From Mercurialis annua (lineage: Eukaryota > Streptophyta > Magnoliopsida > Malpighiales > Euphorbiaceae): DNA of 64,000 nt. The translations under genes and the position numbers were made by a program. The stretch covers positions 24,503,501 to 24,567,500 of the forward strand of contig NC_065577.1 of the NCBI RefSeq assembly GCF_937616625.2, read 5' to 3'. The notes below the pieces were generated by a model. That model did not search any database. It was not told where the DNA came from and saw only the letters and a list, made by a program, of their open reading frames with translations. Every line of letters begins with the position of its first letter. The stretch's first letter is position 1. Below, piece after piece: positions 13,301 to 25,446 of the stretch.

Positions 13301-16300
13301 AACCTTGAGGTTAAATTACTTAAAAGGTGAAATTCTTGGATTTTTTTCGAAACGTTTGTAAACATTTGGCCTAAATTGCTAAAAAGGTGAAACGCTTGGA
13401 TTTGTTTAGTAACGTTTGGCCTAAATTGCTTAAAATGTGAAACGTTTGGTTTTGTTTCAGAACATTTGTAAAGGTTTGGCTTAATTCGCTAAAAATGTGA
13501 AACATTTTGATTTGTTTCGTAACATTTTAAACTTTTGATTTTGTTTCATCACATTTGGAAACGTTTGGCTTAAATCGCTAAAAAGGTTAAACGTTCGGAT
13601 TTTTTTTGCAACGTTTGTAAACGTTGGGCTTTAATTTCTAAAAAAGTGAAACGTTTAGATTTGTTTCGTAACGTTTGTAAACGTTTTGCTTAAATTGCTA
13701 AAAAGGTGAAATGTTTGGATTTATTTCGAAAAGTTTGTAAATGTTTGGCTTAAATCGCTAAAAATATTCAACGTTTGGATTTGTTTTGTAGCGTTTGTAA
13801 TCGTTTGGATTTGTTTCTTAATTGTTCTAAACGTTTGGCTTAAATTGCTAAAAAGGTGAAACGCTTTGATTTGTTTCGTAACGTTTGTATATGTTTGGCC
13901 TAGATTGCTAAAAAGAAGAAAATGTTGGATTTGTTTTGTAACGTTTGGATTTGTTTCGTATCGTTTACAAACGTTTGGCTTAAATCGGTAAAAAGGTGAA
14001 ACATTTGGATTTGTTTCGTACCGTTTGTAAACGTTTGGTTTAAATCGCTAAAAAGGTGAAAATTTTGGATTTGTTTCGCAACTTTTGTATACGTTTGGCT
14101 TAAATTTCTAATAAGGGGAAAGCAAGGATTTGTTTCGTAACATTTGCAAACATTTTGCTTAAATTGCTATAAAGGTGAAACGCTTGGATTGGTTGCGTAA
14201 CGTTTGTAAACGTTTGGCTTAAATTGCTAATAAACGTGTAATATTGGGATTTGTTTCATAACCTTTGTAAATGTTTGGGTTAAATCGCTAAAAAGGTGAA
14301 ACGTTTGGATTTTTTTTCGTAACGTTTGTAAACATTTGGCTTACATCGCTAAAAAGGTGAAACGTTTTTTTATTTGTTTCATAACGTTTGTAAACGTTTG
14401 GTTTAAATTGCTAAAAAGGTGAAACGCTTGGTTTTATTTCGTAATGTTAGCATACGTTTGGCTTAAATCGCTAAAAGTGTGAAACGTTTAGATTTCTATC
14501 GTAAAGTTTTAAACGTTCGGATTTTTTGTAATGTTTGTAAACGTTTGGTTTAAATTGCTAAAAAGGTGAAACGTTTAGATTTATTTCGTAACGTTTGTAA
14601 ACGTTTTGCTTAAATCGCTAAAAAGGTGAAACCTTTAGATTTGTTTCGTAACGTTTGTAAACGTTTGGCTTAAATCTCTAAAAAGATGAAACATTTGAAT
14701 TTGTTTCGTAGCGTTTATAAATGTTGGGCTTAAATAGCTAAAAAGGTGAAACGTTTGGATTTGTTTTGTATCGTTTGTAAACGTTTGGCTTAAATCGCTA
14801 AAAGGGGAAACGTTTGGATTTGATTCGTAACCTTTCTAAACGTTTGGCTAAAGTCGCTAAAAAGGTGAAACGCTTTGATTTGTTTTGTAATATTTGTATA
14901 TGTTTGGCTTAAATTGCTAAAAAGGAGAAACCCTTGGATTTTTTTTATAACGTTTGTAAACGTTTAGCTTAATTTGCTAAAAAGGTGATATGTTTGGATT
15001 TGTTTCGTAGCGTTTATAAACGTTTGGCTTAAATCGCTTAAAAGGTGAAACATTTGGATTTGTTTCATACCGTTGGTAAACGTTTGGTTTAAAGCGCTAA
15101 ATAGGTGAAACGTTTGGATTTGTTTCGTAACGTTTGTAAACATTTGGCTTAAATCGCTAATAGGTGAAACATTTTGATTTTTTTATAGAGTCGACTTTAA
15201 TCGCTAAAAAGGTGAAACGCTTGGATTTGTTTCGTAACGTTTGTAAATGTTTGGCATAAATCGTTAAAAAGGTGTAATGTTTGGATTTGTTTCATAAAGT
15301 TTTAAACGTTTGGCTTAAATTGCTAAACTAGGAAAACATTTGTATTTGTTTTGTAACGTTTGTAAACATTTTGCTTAAATTGCTAAAAAGGTGTAATGTT
15401 TGGTTTTGTTTCTTAACGTTTGTAAACGTCCGGCTTAAATCAGTAAAAAGGTGAAACGTTTGGATTTGTTTCGTAATGTTTGTAAATGTTTGGCTTAAAT
15501 TGCTAAAAAGGTGAAACACTTCCATTTTTTTCGTAACAATTCTAAACGTTTGGCTTAAATTACTTAAAAGGTGAATTCTTGTATTTGTTTCTGAACGTTT
15601 GTAAACATTTGGCTTATATTGCTAAAAAGGCGAAACACTTGGATTTGTTTCGTAATGTTTGTAAACGTTTGGCCTAAATTGCTAAAAAGGTGAAACGCTT
15701 GGTTTTATTTCCTAACATTTGTAAAGGTTTGGCATAAATCGCTAAAAATGTGAAACATTTGGATTTGTTTCGTAACATTTTAAACGTTTGGTTTTGTTTC
15801 ATAACGTTTGTAAATGTTTGGCTTAAATCGCTAAAAAGGTGAAACGTTCAGATTTGTTTTGTAATGTTTGTAAACGTTTGGTTTAAATTGCTAATAAGGT
15901 GAAACGTTTAGAATTGTTTCGTAACGTTTGTAAACGTTTGACTTAAATCGCTAAAAAGGTTCAACGTTTGGATTTGTTTTGTCGCATTTGTAATCGTTTG
16001 GCTTAAATCACTAAAATGGTGAAACGTTTGGATTTATTTCATAGCGTTTGTAAACGTTTGGCTTAAATCGCTAAAAAGGTGAAAAATATGGATTTGTTTC
16101 GTACCGTTTGTAAACATTTGGATTAAATTGCTTAAAAGGTGAAACGCTTGGTTTTGTTTCGTAACGTTTGTAAACGTTTGGCTTAAATTGCTAAAAAGGT
16201 GAAACGCTTGGATTTGTTTCGTAACGTTTGTAAACGTTTGACTTAGAGGAGAAACATTTGGATTTGTTTCATAACCTTTGTAAATGCTTGGCTTAAATCG

Positions 16301-17367
16301 CTAAAAAGGTGAATCGTTTGGATTTCTTTCGTAATATTTAGAAACGTTTGGCTTAAATCGCAGAAATGGTGAAACGTTAGGATTTGTTTCGTAGTATTTG
16401 TAAACGTTTGGCTTAAATTACTAAAAAGGTGAAACTCTTGGATTTGTTTCGTATCTTTTGTAAACGTTTCGCTTAAATTGCTAAAAAGGTGAAGTGCTTG
16501 GTTTTGTTTTGTAACGTTTATAAACATTTGGCTTAAATTGCTAAAAAGGTGAAACGCTTGGATTTGTTTCGTAACGTTTGGGTTAAATTGCTAAAAATGA
16601 GAAACATTTGGATTTGTTTCTTAGCCTTTGTAAATGTTTGGCTTAAATCGCTAAAAATGTGTAACATTTGAATTTCTTTCGTAACGTTTGTAAACGTTTG
16701 GCTTAAATCGCTGAAAAGGTGAAACGTTTGGATTTGTTTCATAACATTTGTAAACGTCTGGCTTAAATTTCTAAAAGGGTGAAACGCTTGGATTTGTTTC
16801 GTAGCTTTTGTAAACGTTTGGCTTAAATTGCTATAAAGGTGAAATGCTTGGATTTGTTTTGAAATGTTTGTAAACGTTTGGCTTAAATTGCCTAAAAGAG
16901 GTAATGAAACAAAACCATTAAAACTTTACGAAATGAGTCCAAACGTTTCACCTTTTTAGCAATTTAAGCCAAAAGTTTACAAACGTTACGAATCAAAGCC
17001 AAACGTTTACAAAAATCCATTAGTTTCACCTTTTTTGCGATTTAAGCCAAAAGTTTACAAACGTTACGAAACAAATCCAAACGTTTCTCCTTTTTAGCAA
17101 TTTAAGCTAAACGTTTACAAACGTTACGGAACAAAACCAAACGTTTCACATTTTTAGCGATTTAAGTCAAACATTACGAAACAAATCCAAATGTTTCACA
17201 TTTTTAGCGATTTAAGTCAAACGTTTATGAACGTTACGAGACAACTCTAATCCAATCGTTTCCCCATTTTAGCGATTTAAGCCAAACGCTTTGTTTCATA
17301 ACCTTTGTAAACGTTTGGCCTAAATTGCAAAAAAGGTGAAACGCTTGAATTTGTTTCGTAACGTTTG
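7391..17367 (+). repeat. 60-bp satellite array, block 1
   Basis: About 10 kb of tandem 60-bp monomers. The repeat runs directly from the LTR end at 7390 to the LTR start at 17368. Monomers vary strongly at CpG positions (ACGTT to ACATT or ATGTT, TCGC to TTGC or TCAC). Short monomers of about 50 bp (for example near 9661, 13103 and 16573) and 30 bp (near 9961, 11041 and 12150) recur. A rare variant with the string ACGTTTTTGATTT recurs near 9815, 10904, 11770, 12011 and 14362, pointing to duplications of multi-monomer segments. Numerous open frames on the minus strand (such as 12559-12855) are by-products of the repeat length being divisible by three. Confidence 0.97.
16900..17289 (-). repeat. 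Inverted sub-block of the 60-bp satellite
   Basis: At about 16900 the array flips: monomers read as CCAAACGTTTCACCTTTTTAGC on the plus strand until about 17289, where the forward orientation resumes for about 80 bp before the LTR at 17368. The sub-block is roughly six monomers long. Confidence 0.85.
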
Positions 17368-19611
17368 TGTCACGACCCATTTTCATGAATCGCGACCGGC
17401 GCTAGGGTATGAGTAATGCAGTACCGAAACCCGTAGCTAGCCTTTCAATTAACATACAAACACATAAACCTGCAGAACACCAATGCTCGGGGGCAACCGA
17501 GACTTCAGCCTAAATCTAATAGTTGTAATATTCAACATTAAAATAACATGCTTTCTAATAATGTTACTAAACAGGCATAACATAAGTAATTCGGAATAAT
17601 CATATATCTTGCCAGAGCAATAATAATTCAGTCAGACCAATTTGACAACAACCAGAATAAAATAAAGACGTCTAGTTACTACTGCGGTCTAAGAATAAAA
17701 CAGTTTAACAGTTTATCTAAAATAAATGGAACCTCCGAGGAAAAGTAAATGCGGAGATCACTAGACTCTTTCAGATCATAACCCTGGGAAAATTTGGGAA
17801 AAACAACGGGGTCATATATACTGAGATGAGTTTATACCACTATTTACATTTATTAAGTGGAAAACCCTTAAAACCGTTTAAAACATTTAATAACGATATT
17901 ACGAATAATAGTTGGAACCCTAATCCACAATTCTAAATAATAACCATAGTCCAATAGGCCTGGTCCCGAGAGCTGAGCTACACCGAGTTACCACTGACCA
18001 CACTTATACCAGAGTCCCGAGAGCTGAGCTATACCGAGTTACTCTACCTAGTCCCGAGAGCTATAGTTACCACATTTCCATATATACCTTACCCAGATCA
18101 ATACCGGTGCGCACGCAGTCCTAATGATTCCCATTAGGTAGCATGTTCCAACTAAGAGACATAATATAAAAACAGTTCGCAATATACGTACAATATATAT
18201 TTTAATATTAAAATAACAATTTACTTAATAAAGCGGTAAATAGTAAGTACAAACTCACAGCTTGCTAATCCACGTGATAACCGGCAAGCAACTAATCCTG
18301 GTTCGCCTCTGAAGCACGAACAGTAGACGGGTCTAGACAAATAAAATAATTATTAAAAACAGACCATAACTCTAGAGAGTACTAGACACCACATAGGACT
18401 AGCACAAATAACACGTCGGAATTAAACAATCCAAGACAACACCAAAAATACCCAATAGGTAATAAAGCCCAATTAAAACAAGTCTATTGAGTCCTCGTTT
18501 AAAATCCGATTTACAAATATTATTTAATAATCTTTAAGTAATAATTAATTTATAAATAGGGGGCTACCCGAGTTACCAATAACTACCAAGCTAACCTCAC
18601 TTGTCGGGTGACCCAAGTCTAACCCGACTCAAAAACGTTTATCAAATATAAACCCGAGTTTATATTTATAAAATAATTCGATAAAATAATAATCTATTTA
18701 AAAGAAGAACTCAATAACTTCAATTTCAAGTAACCCAAGTTACAAATCAAAAACTTGATTAAATAAATCTTATAAAAGTTTAGGGACTAAATTGTACTTT
18801 AGCCAATTAGGGACTAAACTGTACTTTATTCAGTTAGGGACTAAACTGTACATTTAGTCAATAAGATATTCAAAATCAAATTAATTACTCGTTCTCGATT
18901 TACTAATTTATAATTCAATCAAAAATCCAAAAATTATCCAATAGATAAAAACTTAACTTAAAGGGTTAAGTGAAAATTCATACACCAATTTTGACCTAAT
19001 TTGCAATTATAACATAAACTTTGAAACTTGGCAATGTCAGTAACCAACTTTACACTTTTGGCAAATCGATACACCAAACTCAAAAAACACTAACGTGGAC
19101 ATTGTAATAAACCGCCATTTGTCGTTTTATGATTGGTCGGTGTACCAATTTGCCAAGAAATGAAAGTTGGTTACCGACATTGTCAAGTTTAAAAGTTTAT
19201 ACTGTAATTGCAAATTAGGTCAAAGTTGGTGTATGAATTTGCATTTAACCCTAACTTAAATAAGCTTTTTAGAAACTTTAGGGGCTAAATTATAATTTAG
19301 CCAAATTGACATTTTAATAAAAATTAAATATAATTACCTGAGCGATTATATTAATTTAGATTAGAGAACAATTATCGTTTTCAAGTTGTCAACTTAAAAT
19401 TGAAACAAATAGGAAAGTTATTATTAAATAACAACATAATTAAGGATTCAATTGATTTAAGTAATTCATTAGGTGACAAATATGGCCAATTAACCATCTT
19501 CTTCCTTTCAAATTAATCCATCCCCGCCATTAATCAAAACCATGAAAACCAAATAACCAAACCATCACATGTATTCAAGCTAACAAAAACCTATGACAAA
19601 CTTGGTATCAG
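17368..19611 (-). mobile_element. Truncated LTR fragment of the satellite-resident gypsy family
   Basis: Starts TGTCACGACCC (the reverse complement of the LTR 3' end) inside a satellite monomer and follows the LTRs at 25447-28318 and 32949-35825 closely, including the three CCCGAGAGCT/CGAGTTAC copies (about 17963-18075) and the GGGACTAAA tandem repeat (18780-18880). Homology fades after about 19570, so the U3 terminal part with the palindrome cluster is missing. The last 18 bases, 19594-19611, equal the LTR/primer-binding-site junction of the complete element, but on the opposite strand to that expected. A MITE is nested at 18963-19251. There is no gene. Confidence 0.85.
18963..19251. mobile_element. 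Mutator-like MITE, 289 bp, with 9-bp target duplication
   Basis: The ends are inverted repeats: GGGTTAAGTGAAAATTCATA on the left pairs with the right end TATGAATTTGCATTTAACCC, and further in GGTAACC-type arms also pair. The flanks are a perfect 9-bp duplication, TAACTTAAA (18954-18962 and 19252-19260), the size typical of Mutator-superfamily insertion. There is no coding capacity. It is absent from the corresponding place of the LTRs at 25447 and 32949, so it inserted after the LTR. Confidence 0.88.
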
Positions 19612-21937
19612 CCATACGTTTAAACGTTTGGCTTAAATCGGTAAAAAGGTGAAACACTTCGATTTGTTTCGCAACGTTTGAAAACGTTTGGCTTAAATTC
19701 GTTTGGATTTATTTCGTAACGTTTTAAACGTTTGGCTTAAATCGCTATTTAAATGTTTGGATTTGTTTCGTAATGTTTGTAAACGTTTGGCTTAAATTGC
19801 TAAAAAGGGGAAACATTTCGATTTATTTCGTAATGTTTGTAAACGTTTGGCTTCAATCAATAAAAAGGGGAAACGTTTGGATTTGTTTCGTAACGTTTAC
19901 AAATGTTTGGCTTCAATCACTAAAAAGGTGAAAAGTTTGGATTTGTTTCGTAACGTTTGTAAACCATTTGGCTTAAATTTCTAAAAAGATGAAACATTTG
20001 ATTTTGTTTTGTAAAATTTGTAAACGTTCAGCTTCAATCACTAAAAAGGTGAACCGTTTGGTTTTATTTCGTAACGTTTGTAAACATTTTGGCTTGGATT
20101 TGTTTCGTAACGTTAATAAACTTGGCTTGGATTTGTTTCGTAACGTTTCTAAACGTTTGGCTTGGATTTGTTTCATAACATTTGTAAATGTTTGGCTTAA
20201 ATTGCTAATATGGGGAAACGTTTGGATTTGTTTCGTAACATTTGTAAACGTTTGGCTTAAATCGTTAAAAAGGTGAAACGTTTGGATTTGTTTCGTAACG
20301 TTTGTAAACGTTTGGCTTAAATCGCTAAAAAGGTGAAACGTTTGGATTTGTTTCTCTACGTTTATAAATGTTTGGCTTAAATTGCTAAAAACGGGAAACG
20401 CTTGGATTTTTTCGTAACGTTTATAAACGTTTGGTTTTGTTTCGTAACGTTTGTAAATGTTCAGCTTAAATTTCTAAAAATGCGAAAGTTTGGTTTTGTT
20501 TCAGAACATTTGTAAATGTTTGGATTAAATTGCTAAAAAGGTAAAACGTTTGGATGTGTTTCGTAACGTTTATAAACGTTTTCTTTAAATTGCTAAAAAG
20601 GTGAAACGCTTGAATTTGTTTTGTAACATTTGTAAATGTTTTGCTTTGTTTTGTAGGGTTTGTAAACGGCTTAAATCACTTTCGTAACGTTTGAATCGTT
20701 TGTATGTGTTTCGTAACTTTTGTAAACGTTTGGCTTAAATCGCTCAAAAGGTGAAACATTCGGATTTGTTTCATAACATTTGTAAACGATTGGCTTATAT
20801 CGCTGGAAAGGTAAAACGTTTGGTTTTGTTGCGTAACGTTTGTAAACGTTTGGCTTAAATCGCTAAAAATGTGAAACATTTGGATTTGTTTCGTAACGTT
20901 TTATGCATTTGGCTTAAATCGCTAAAATGGGAAAACGTTTGGATTTGTTTCGTAACGTTTTAAATGTTTGGCTTAAATCGCTAATATGGGGAAACGTATG
21001 GATTTGTTTTGTAACATTTGTAAATGTTTGGCTTAAATCGCTAAAAAGGTGAAACATTTTGTTTTGTTTCGTAACGTTTTAAACCTTTGGATTTGTTTCG
21101 TAACATTTGTAAACATATGGTTTAAATTGCTAAAATGTGACATATTTGGATTTATTTCGTAACGTTTTAACGTGTTGTTTTATTTCGTAACGTTTATAAA
21201 CGTTCGACTTAAATTGATAAAAACATGAAATGTTTCGATTTGTTTCGTAACGTTTCTAAACATTTGGCTTTAATTGCGAAAAAGGTGAAACGTTTGGATT
21301 TGTTTCGAAATGTTTGTAAACGTTTGGATTAAATCGCTAAAAATGTGAAACATTTTGATTTGTTTCGTAACGTTTGTAAACGTTTGGCTTAAATCTCTAA
21401 AAAGGGGAAACGTTTGGATATTTTTCGTAACGTTTGTAAACGTTTAGCTTATATCGCTAAAAGGGTCAAACGTTTGGATTTGTTTGTAACGTTTGCTAAC
21501 GTTTGGCTTAAATCGCTAAAATGGGGAAATATATGGATTTGTTTGGTAATGTTTGTAAAAGTTTGGCTAAAATCGCTAAAAAGGTGAAACGTTTGGATTT
21601 TTTTCGTAAAGTTTGTAAAAGTTTGGCTTAAATTGCTAAAAAAATGAAACGCTTGGATTTGTTTCGTAAATGTTGTAAACCTTCAGCTTAAATTGCTAAA
21701 AAGAGGAAACATTTGGATTTGTTTCGTAACGTTTGTAAACGTTTGGCTTTAATTGCTAAAGTGGGGAAACGTTTCGAATTGTTTCGTAACGTTTATAAAC
21801 GTGTAGCTTAAATCGCTAAAAAGGTGAAACGTTTTGTTTTGTTTCGTAGTGTTTTAAACGTTTGGATTAAATTGCTAAAATGGGGGAACGTTTGGATTTT
21901 TACATAACGCTTGCATTTGTTTCATAACATTGTAAAC

Positions 21938-22292
21938 GTTTACAAATGTTACCAAAAAACCAAAGCGTTTCACCTTTTTAGCGATTTAAGAAAAACCTAT
22001 ACAAACTTTAGGAAACAAAACCAAAAGTTTCACATTTAAATAAACATTTAATTCAAACGTTTAAAAAAGTCAAACATTTAGATTGGTTTCGTAACGTTTG
22101 TAAACGTTTCCCATTTTTAGCAATTTAAGCCAAACGTTTACAAATGTTACGAAGCAAATCCAAATGTCTCCCCTTTTTAGCTATTTAAGTCGAACGTTTA
22201 CAAACATTACGAAACTAAATTACGAAACAAATCCAAATGTTTCACCTTTTTTTGGGATTTAAGCCATGTTTACAAACGTTACGAAACAAATC
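21938..22292 (-). repeat. Inverted sub-block of satellite, itself disrupted
   Basis: From about 21938 monomers read in reverse; a short forward piece (about 22075-22108) is embedded. Forward orientation returns near 22293. The monomers are more degraded than in neighbouring blocks. Confidence 0.75.
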
Positions 22293-23484
22293 GAAACGCT
22301 TGGTTTAAATCGCAAAAAAGGTTAAACGTTTGGATTTATTCCGAAACGTTTGTAAACGTTTGCCTTAAATCGCTGAAAAAGTGAAACGTTTGGTTTTGTT
22401 TCGTAACGTTTGTAAACGTTTGGTTTAAATCACTAAAAATGTGAAACGTTTGAATTTGTTTCATAACGTTTTAAGCATTTGGCTTAAATCACTAAAATGG
22501 GGAAACGTTTGGATTTGTTTCGTAACGTTTTAAACGTTTGGCTTAAATTGCTAAAATGGGGAAACATATGGATTTGTTTTGTAACGTTTTTAAACATTTG
22601 GCTTAAATCGCAAAAAAGGTGAAACGTTTGCTTTTTTTTCGTAACGTTTTAAACGTTTGGATTTGTTTCGTAACATTTGTAAACATATGGTTTAATTTGG
22701 TATAACGTGACACGTTTGGATTTGTTTTGTAACGTTTTTAAAGTTTGGTTTTGTTTCGTAACGTTTATAAACGTTCGGCTTAAATAGATAAAAACGTGAA
22801 ATGTATGGATTTGTTTCATAATGTTTGTAAACATTTGGCTTTAATTGCTAAAAAGGTGAATCGTTTGGATTTCTTTTGTATGTTTGTAAACGTTTGGATT
22901 AAATTGCTAAAAATGTGAAACATTTGGATTTGTTTTTTAACGTTTGTAAACGTTTGGCTTAAATCGCTAAAAAGGGGAAACGTTTGGATTTGTTCCGTAA
23001 CGTTTGTAAACGTTTGGCTTATATCGCTAAAAGGGTCAAACATTTGGATTTGATTGCAACGTTTGTAAACGTTTGGCTTAAATCGCTAAGATGGGGAAAC
23101 GTTTGGATTTGTTTCGTAACGTTTGTAAACGTTCGGCTAAAATTGATAAAAAAGTGAAACGTTTGGATTTGTTTCATAAAGTTTGTAAACGTTTGGCTTA
23201 AATTGCTAAAAAGGTGAAACACTTAGATTTGTTTCATAAAGTTTGTAAACGTTTGGCTTAAATTGCTAAAAAGGGGAAACGTTTGGATTTGTTTCGTAAT
23301 GTTTGTAAACGTTTGGCTTAAATTGCTAAAATGGGGAAACGTTTGGAATTGTTTCGTAATGTTTGTAAACGTTTGGCTTAAATCGCTAAAAAGGTGAAAC
23401 GTTTGGTTTTGTTTCCTAACCTTCATAAAGGTTTGGCTTAAATCGCTAAAATGGGAAACGTTTGGATTTGTTTCGTAACGTTTA

Positions 23485-23990
23485 AAACGTTACGAAACAA
23501 ATCCAAACGTTTCACCTTTTTAGCGATTTAAACCAAACATTTAAAACGTTACGAAACAAATCCAAACGCTTTTCCATTTTAGTAATTAATGCCAAACGTT
23601 TACAAACGTAAAGAAACAAATCCAAATGTTTCCCCTTTTTAGTGATTTAAGTCAAACGTTTACAAACGTTACGAAACATATCCAAACGTTTCATGTTTTT
23701 TGCAATTTAAGCCAAACGTTTACAAAAGTTACGAAACAAATTCAAACGTTTCATCTATATAGCGATTTAAGCCAAACGTTTACAAACGTTAAGGAACAAA
23801 TCCAAACGTTTCAAATTTTTAGCGATTTAAGCCAAACGTTTACAAACGTTACGAAACAAATCCAAACGTTTCACCTTTTTAGCAATTTAAGCCAAACGTT
23901 TCTCCTTTTTAGCAATTTAAGCCAAACGTTTCACCTTTTTAGTGATTTAAGCCAAACGCTTACAAACGTTACGAAACAAATGCAATCGTT
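23485..23990 (-). repeat. Inverted satellite sub-block starting at a perfect palindrome
   Basis: The forward-to-reverse junction is a perfect inverted repeat: arms 23455-23483 and 23485-23513 (29 bp each) around a single base at 23484. The sub-block ends near 23990 at CGTTTCAAACGTTTGG. The same arrangement occurs at 36502-37012. Confidence 0.9.
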
Positions 23991-24077
23991 TCAAACGTTT
24001 GGCTTAAATCACAAAAAGGTGAAATATTTGGTTTTGTTTCGTAACGTTTATAAATGTTTGGTTTTGTTTCGTAACGT

Positions 24078-24662
24078 TTTCACCTTTTTAACGATTTAAG
24101 CTGAACGTTTGGTTTTGTTCCGTAACATTTATGAACGTTATGAAATAAAACCAAACGTTTATAACATTACGAAACAAATCCAAATATTTCCAATTTTTAG
24201 CGATTTAAGCCAAACGTTTACAAACGCTATGAAATAAATCCAAACGTTTCCCCATTTTAGCGATTTAAGCAAACATTTACAAACGTTACGAAACAAATCC
24301 AAGCGTTTCATCTTTTTAGTGATATAAACCAAACGTTTAAAATGTTTCGAAACAAATACAAACGTTTAACCTTTTTAGCGATTGAAGCCAGCTTTTTAGC
24401 GATTTAAGCCAAACGTTTAGAAATTTACAAAAGAAAACCAAACGCTTCCCATTTTTAGTAATTGAAGCCTAACTTTTACAAACGTTACGAAACAAAACCA
24501 AACGTTTCTCCGTTTTAGCGATTTAAGCCAAACGTTTACAAACGTTACGAAACAAATCCAAACATCTCACCTTTTTAGCGATTTAATCCAAACGTTTACA
24601 AACGTTATGAAACAAATATAAACGTTTCCCCATTTTAGCGATTTAAGCCAAACGTTTATAAA
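24078..24662 (-). repeat. Second inverted satellite sub-block
   Basis: Starts at GTAACGTTTTCACC and runs reversed to about 24662, with a small forward insert at about 24105-24137. The start, the insert and the following CCAAACGTTTATAACATT are shared with 37100-37333. Confidence 0.85.
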
Positions 24663-25441
24663 CGTTTGCTTTTATTTCGCAATTTTGTAAACGTTTGGCT
24701 TAACTCGCTAAAAAGGTGAAACAATTGGATTTGTTTCGTAACGTTTGTAAACGTTTCGCTTAATTCGCTGAAAATGGTAAAACATTTGGTTTTGTTCTGT
24801 AATATTTGTGAACGTTTGGCTTAAATTGCCAAAAAGGTGAAACTCTTGGATTCGTTTCATAACGTTTGTAAATGTTTGGCTTAAATTGCTAAAAAGGTGA
24901 ATCGTTTGGTTTTCCTTCATTAATTTGTACACGTTTGGCTTAAATCGCTAAAAAGGTGGCTTAAATCGCTAAAAAGGTTAAACGTTTGTATTTGTTTAGA
25001 AATGTTTTAAACATTTGGTTTAAATTGCTAAAAAGGTGAAACGTTTGGGTTTGTTTCAAAACGTTTATAAACATTTGGCTTAAATCGCTAAAAATGGAAA
25101 ACGTTTGGATTTTTTTCGTAACTTTTGTAAACGTTTGGCTTAAATACCTAAAAATGTGAAATGTTTGGAATTATTTTGTAACGTTTGTAAACGTTTAGCT
25201 TAAATCACTAAAAAGGTGAAAAATTTGGTTTTATTCCATAATGTTTGTAAACGTTTGGCTTAAATTGATAAAAAGGTGAAACGCTAGGATTTGTTTCGTA
25301 ACGTTTGTAAACGTTTGGCTTAAATTGCAAAAAAGGCGAAATGTTTGATTTTGTTTTGTAAATTTGTAAACGTTGGCTTAAATTGCTAAAAAGGTGGCTT
25401 AAGTTGCTAAAAAGGTGAAACGTTTGGATTTGTTTGGTAAT

Positions 25442-25446
25442 ATTTG
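25442..25446. repeat. Target site duplication, left copy (ATTTG)
   Basis: ATTTG immediately left of the LTR at 25447 is repeated at 35826-35830 immediately right of the LTR ending at 35825. Five bases is the normal duplication for Ty3/gypsy integrases. Confidence 0.9.

Larger units (their letters stand above)
19612..25446 (+). repeat. 60-bp satellite array, block 2 (contains inverted sub-blocks)
   Basis: Satellite resumes at about 19612 and runs to the target duplication of the complete LTR element at 25446. Position 20281-20340 is a consensus-like monomer: AACGTTTG boxes start at 20297, 20307 and 20337. Orientation switches several times (annotated separately). Similar multi-monomer segments recur, for example about 20880-21030 and 22440-22590, each with ACGTTTTA(T/A)GCATTTGG followed by ATGG(G)GAAACG monomers. 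Apparent open frames, such as 23626-24099 plus and 22816-23043 minus, are repeat translations and not genes. Confidence 0.96.
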
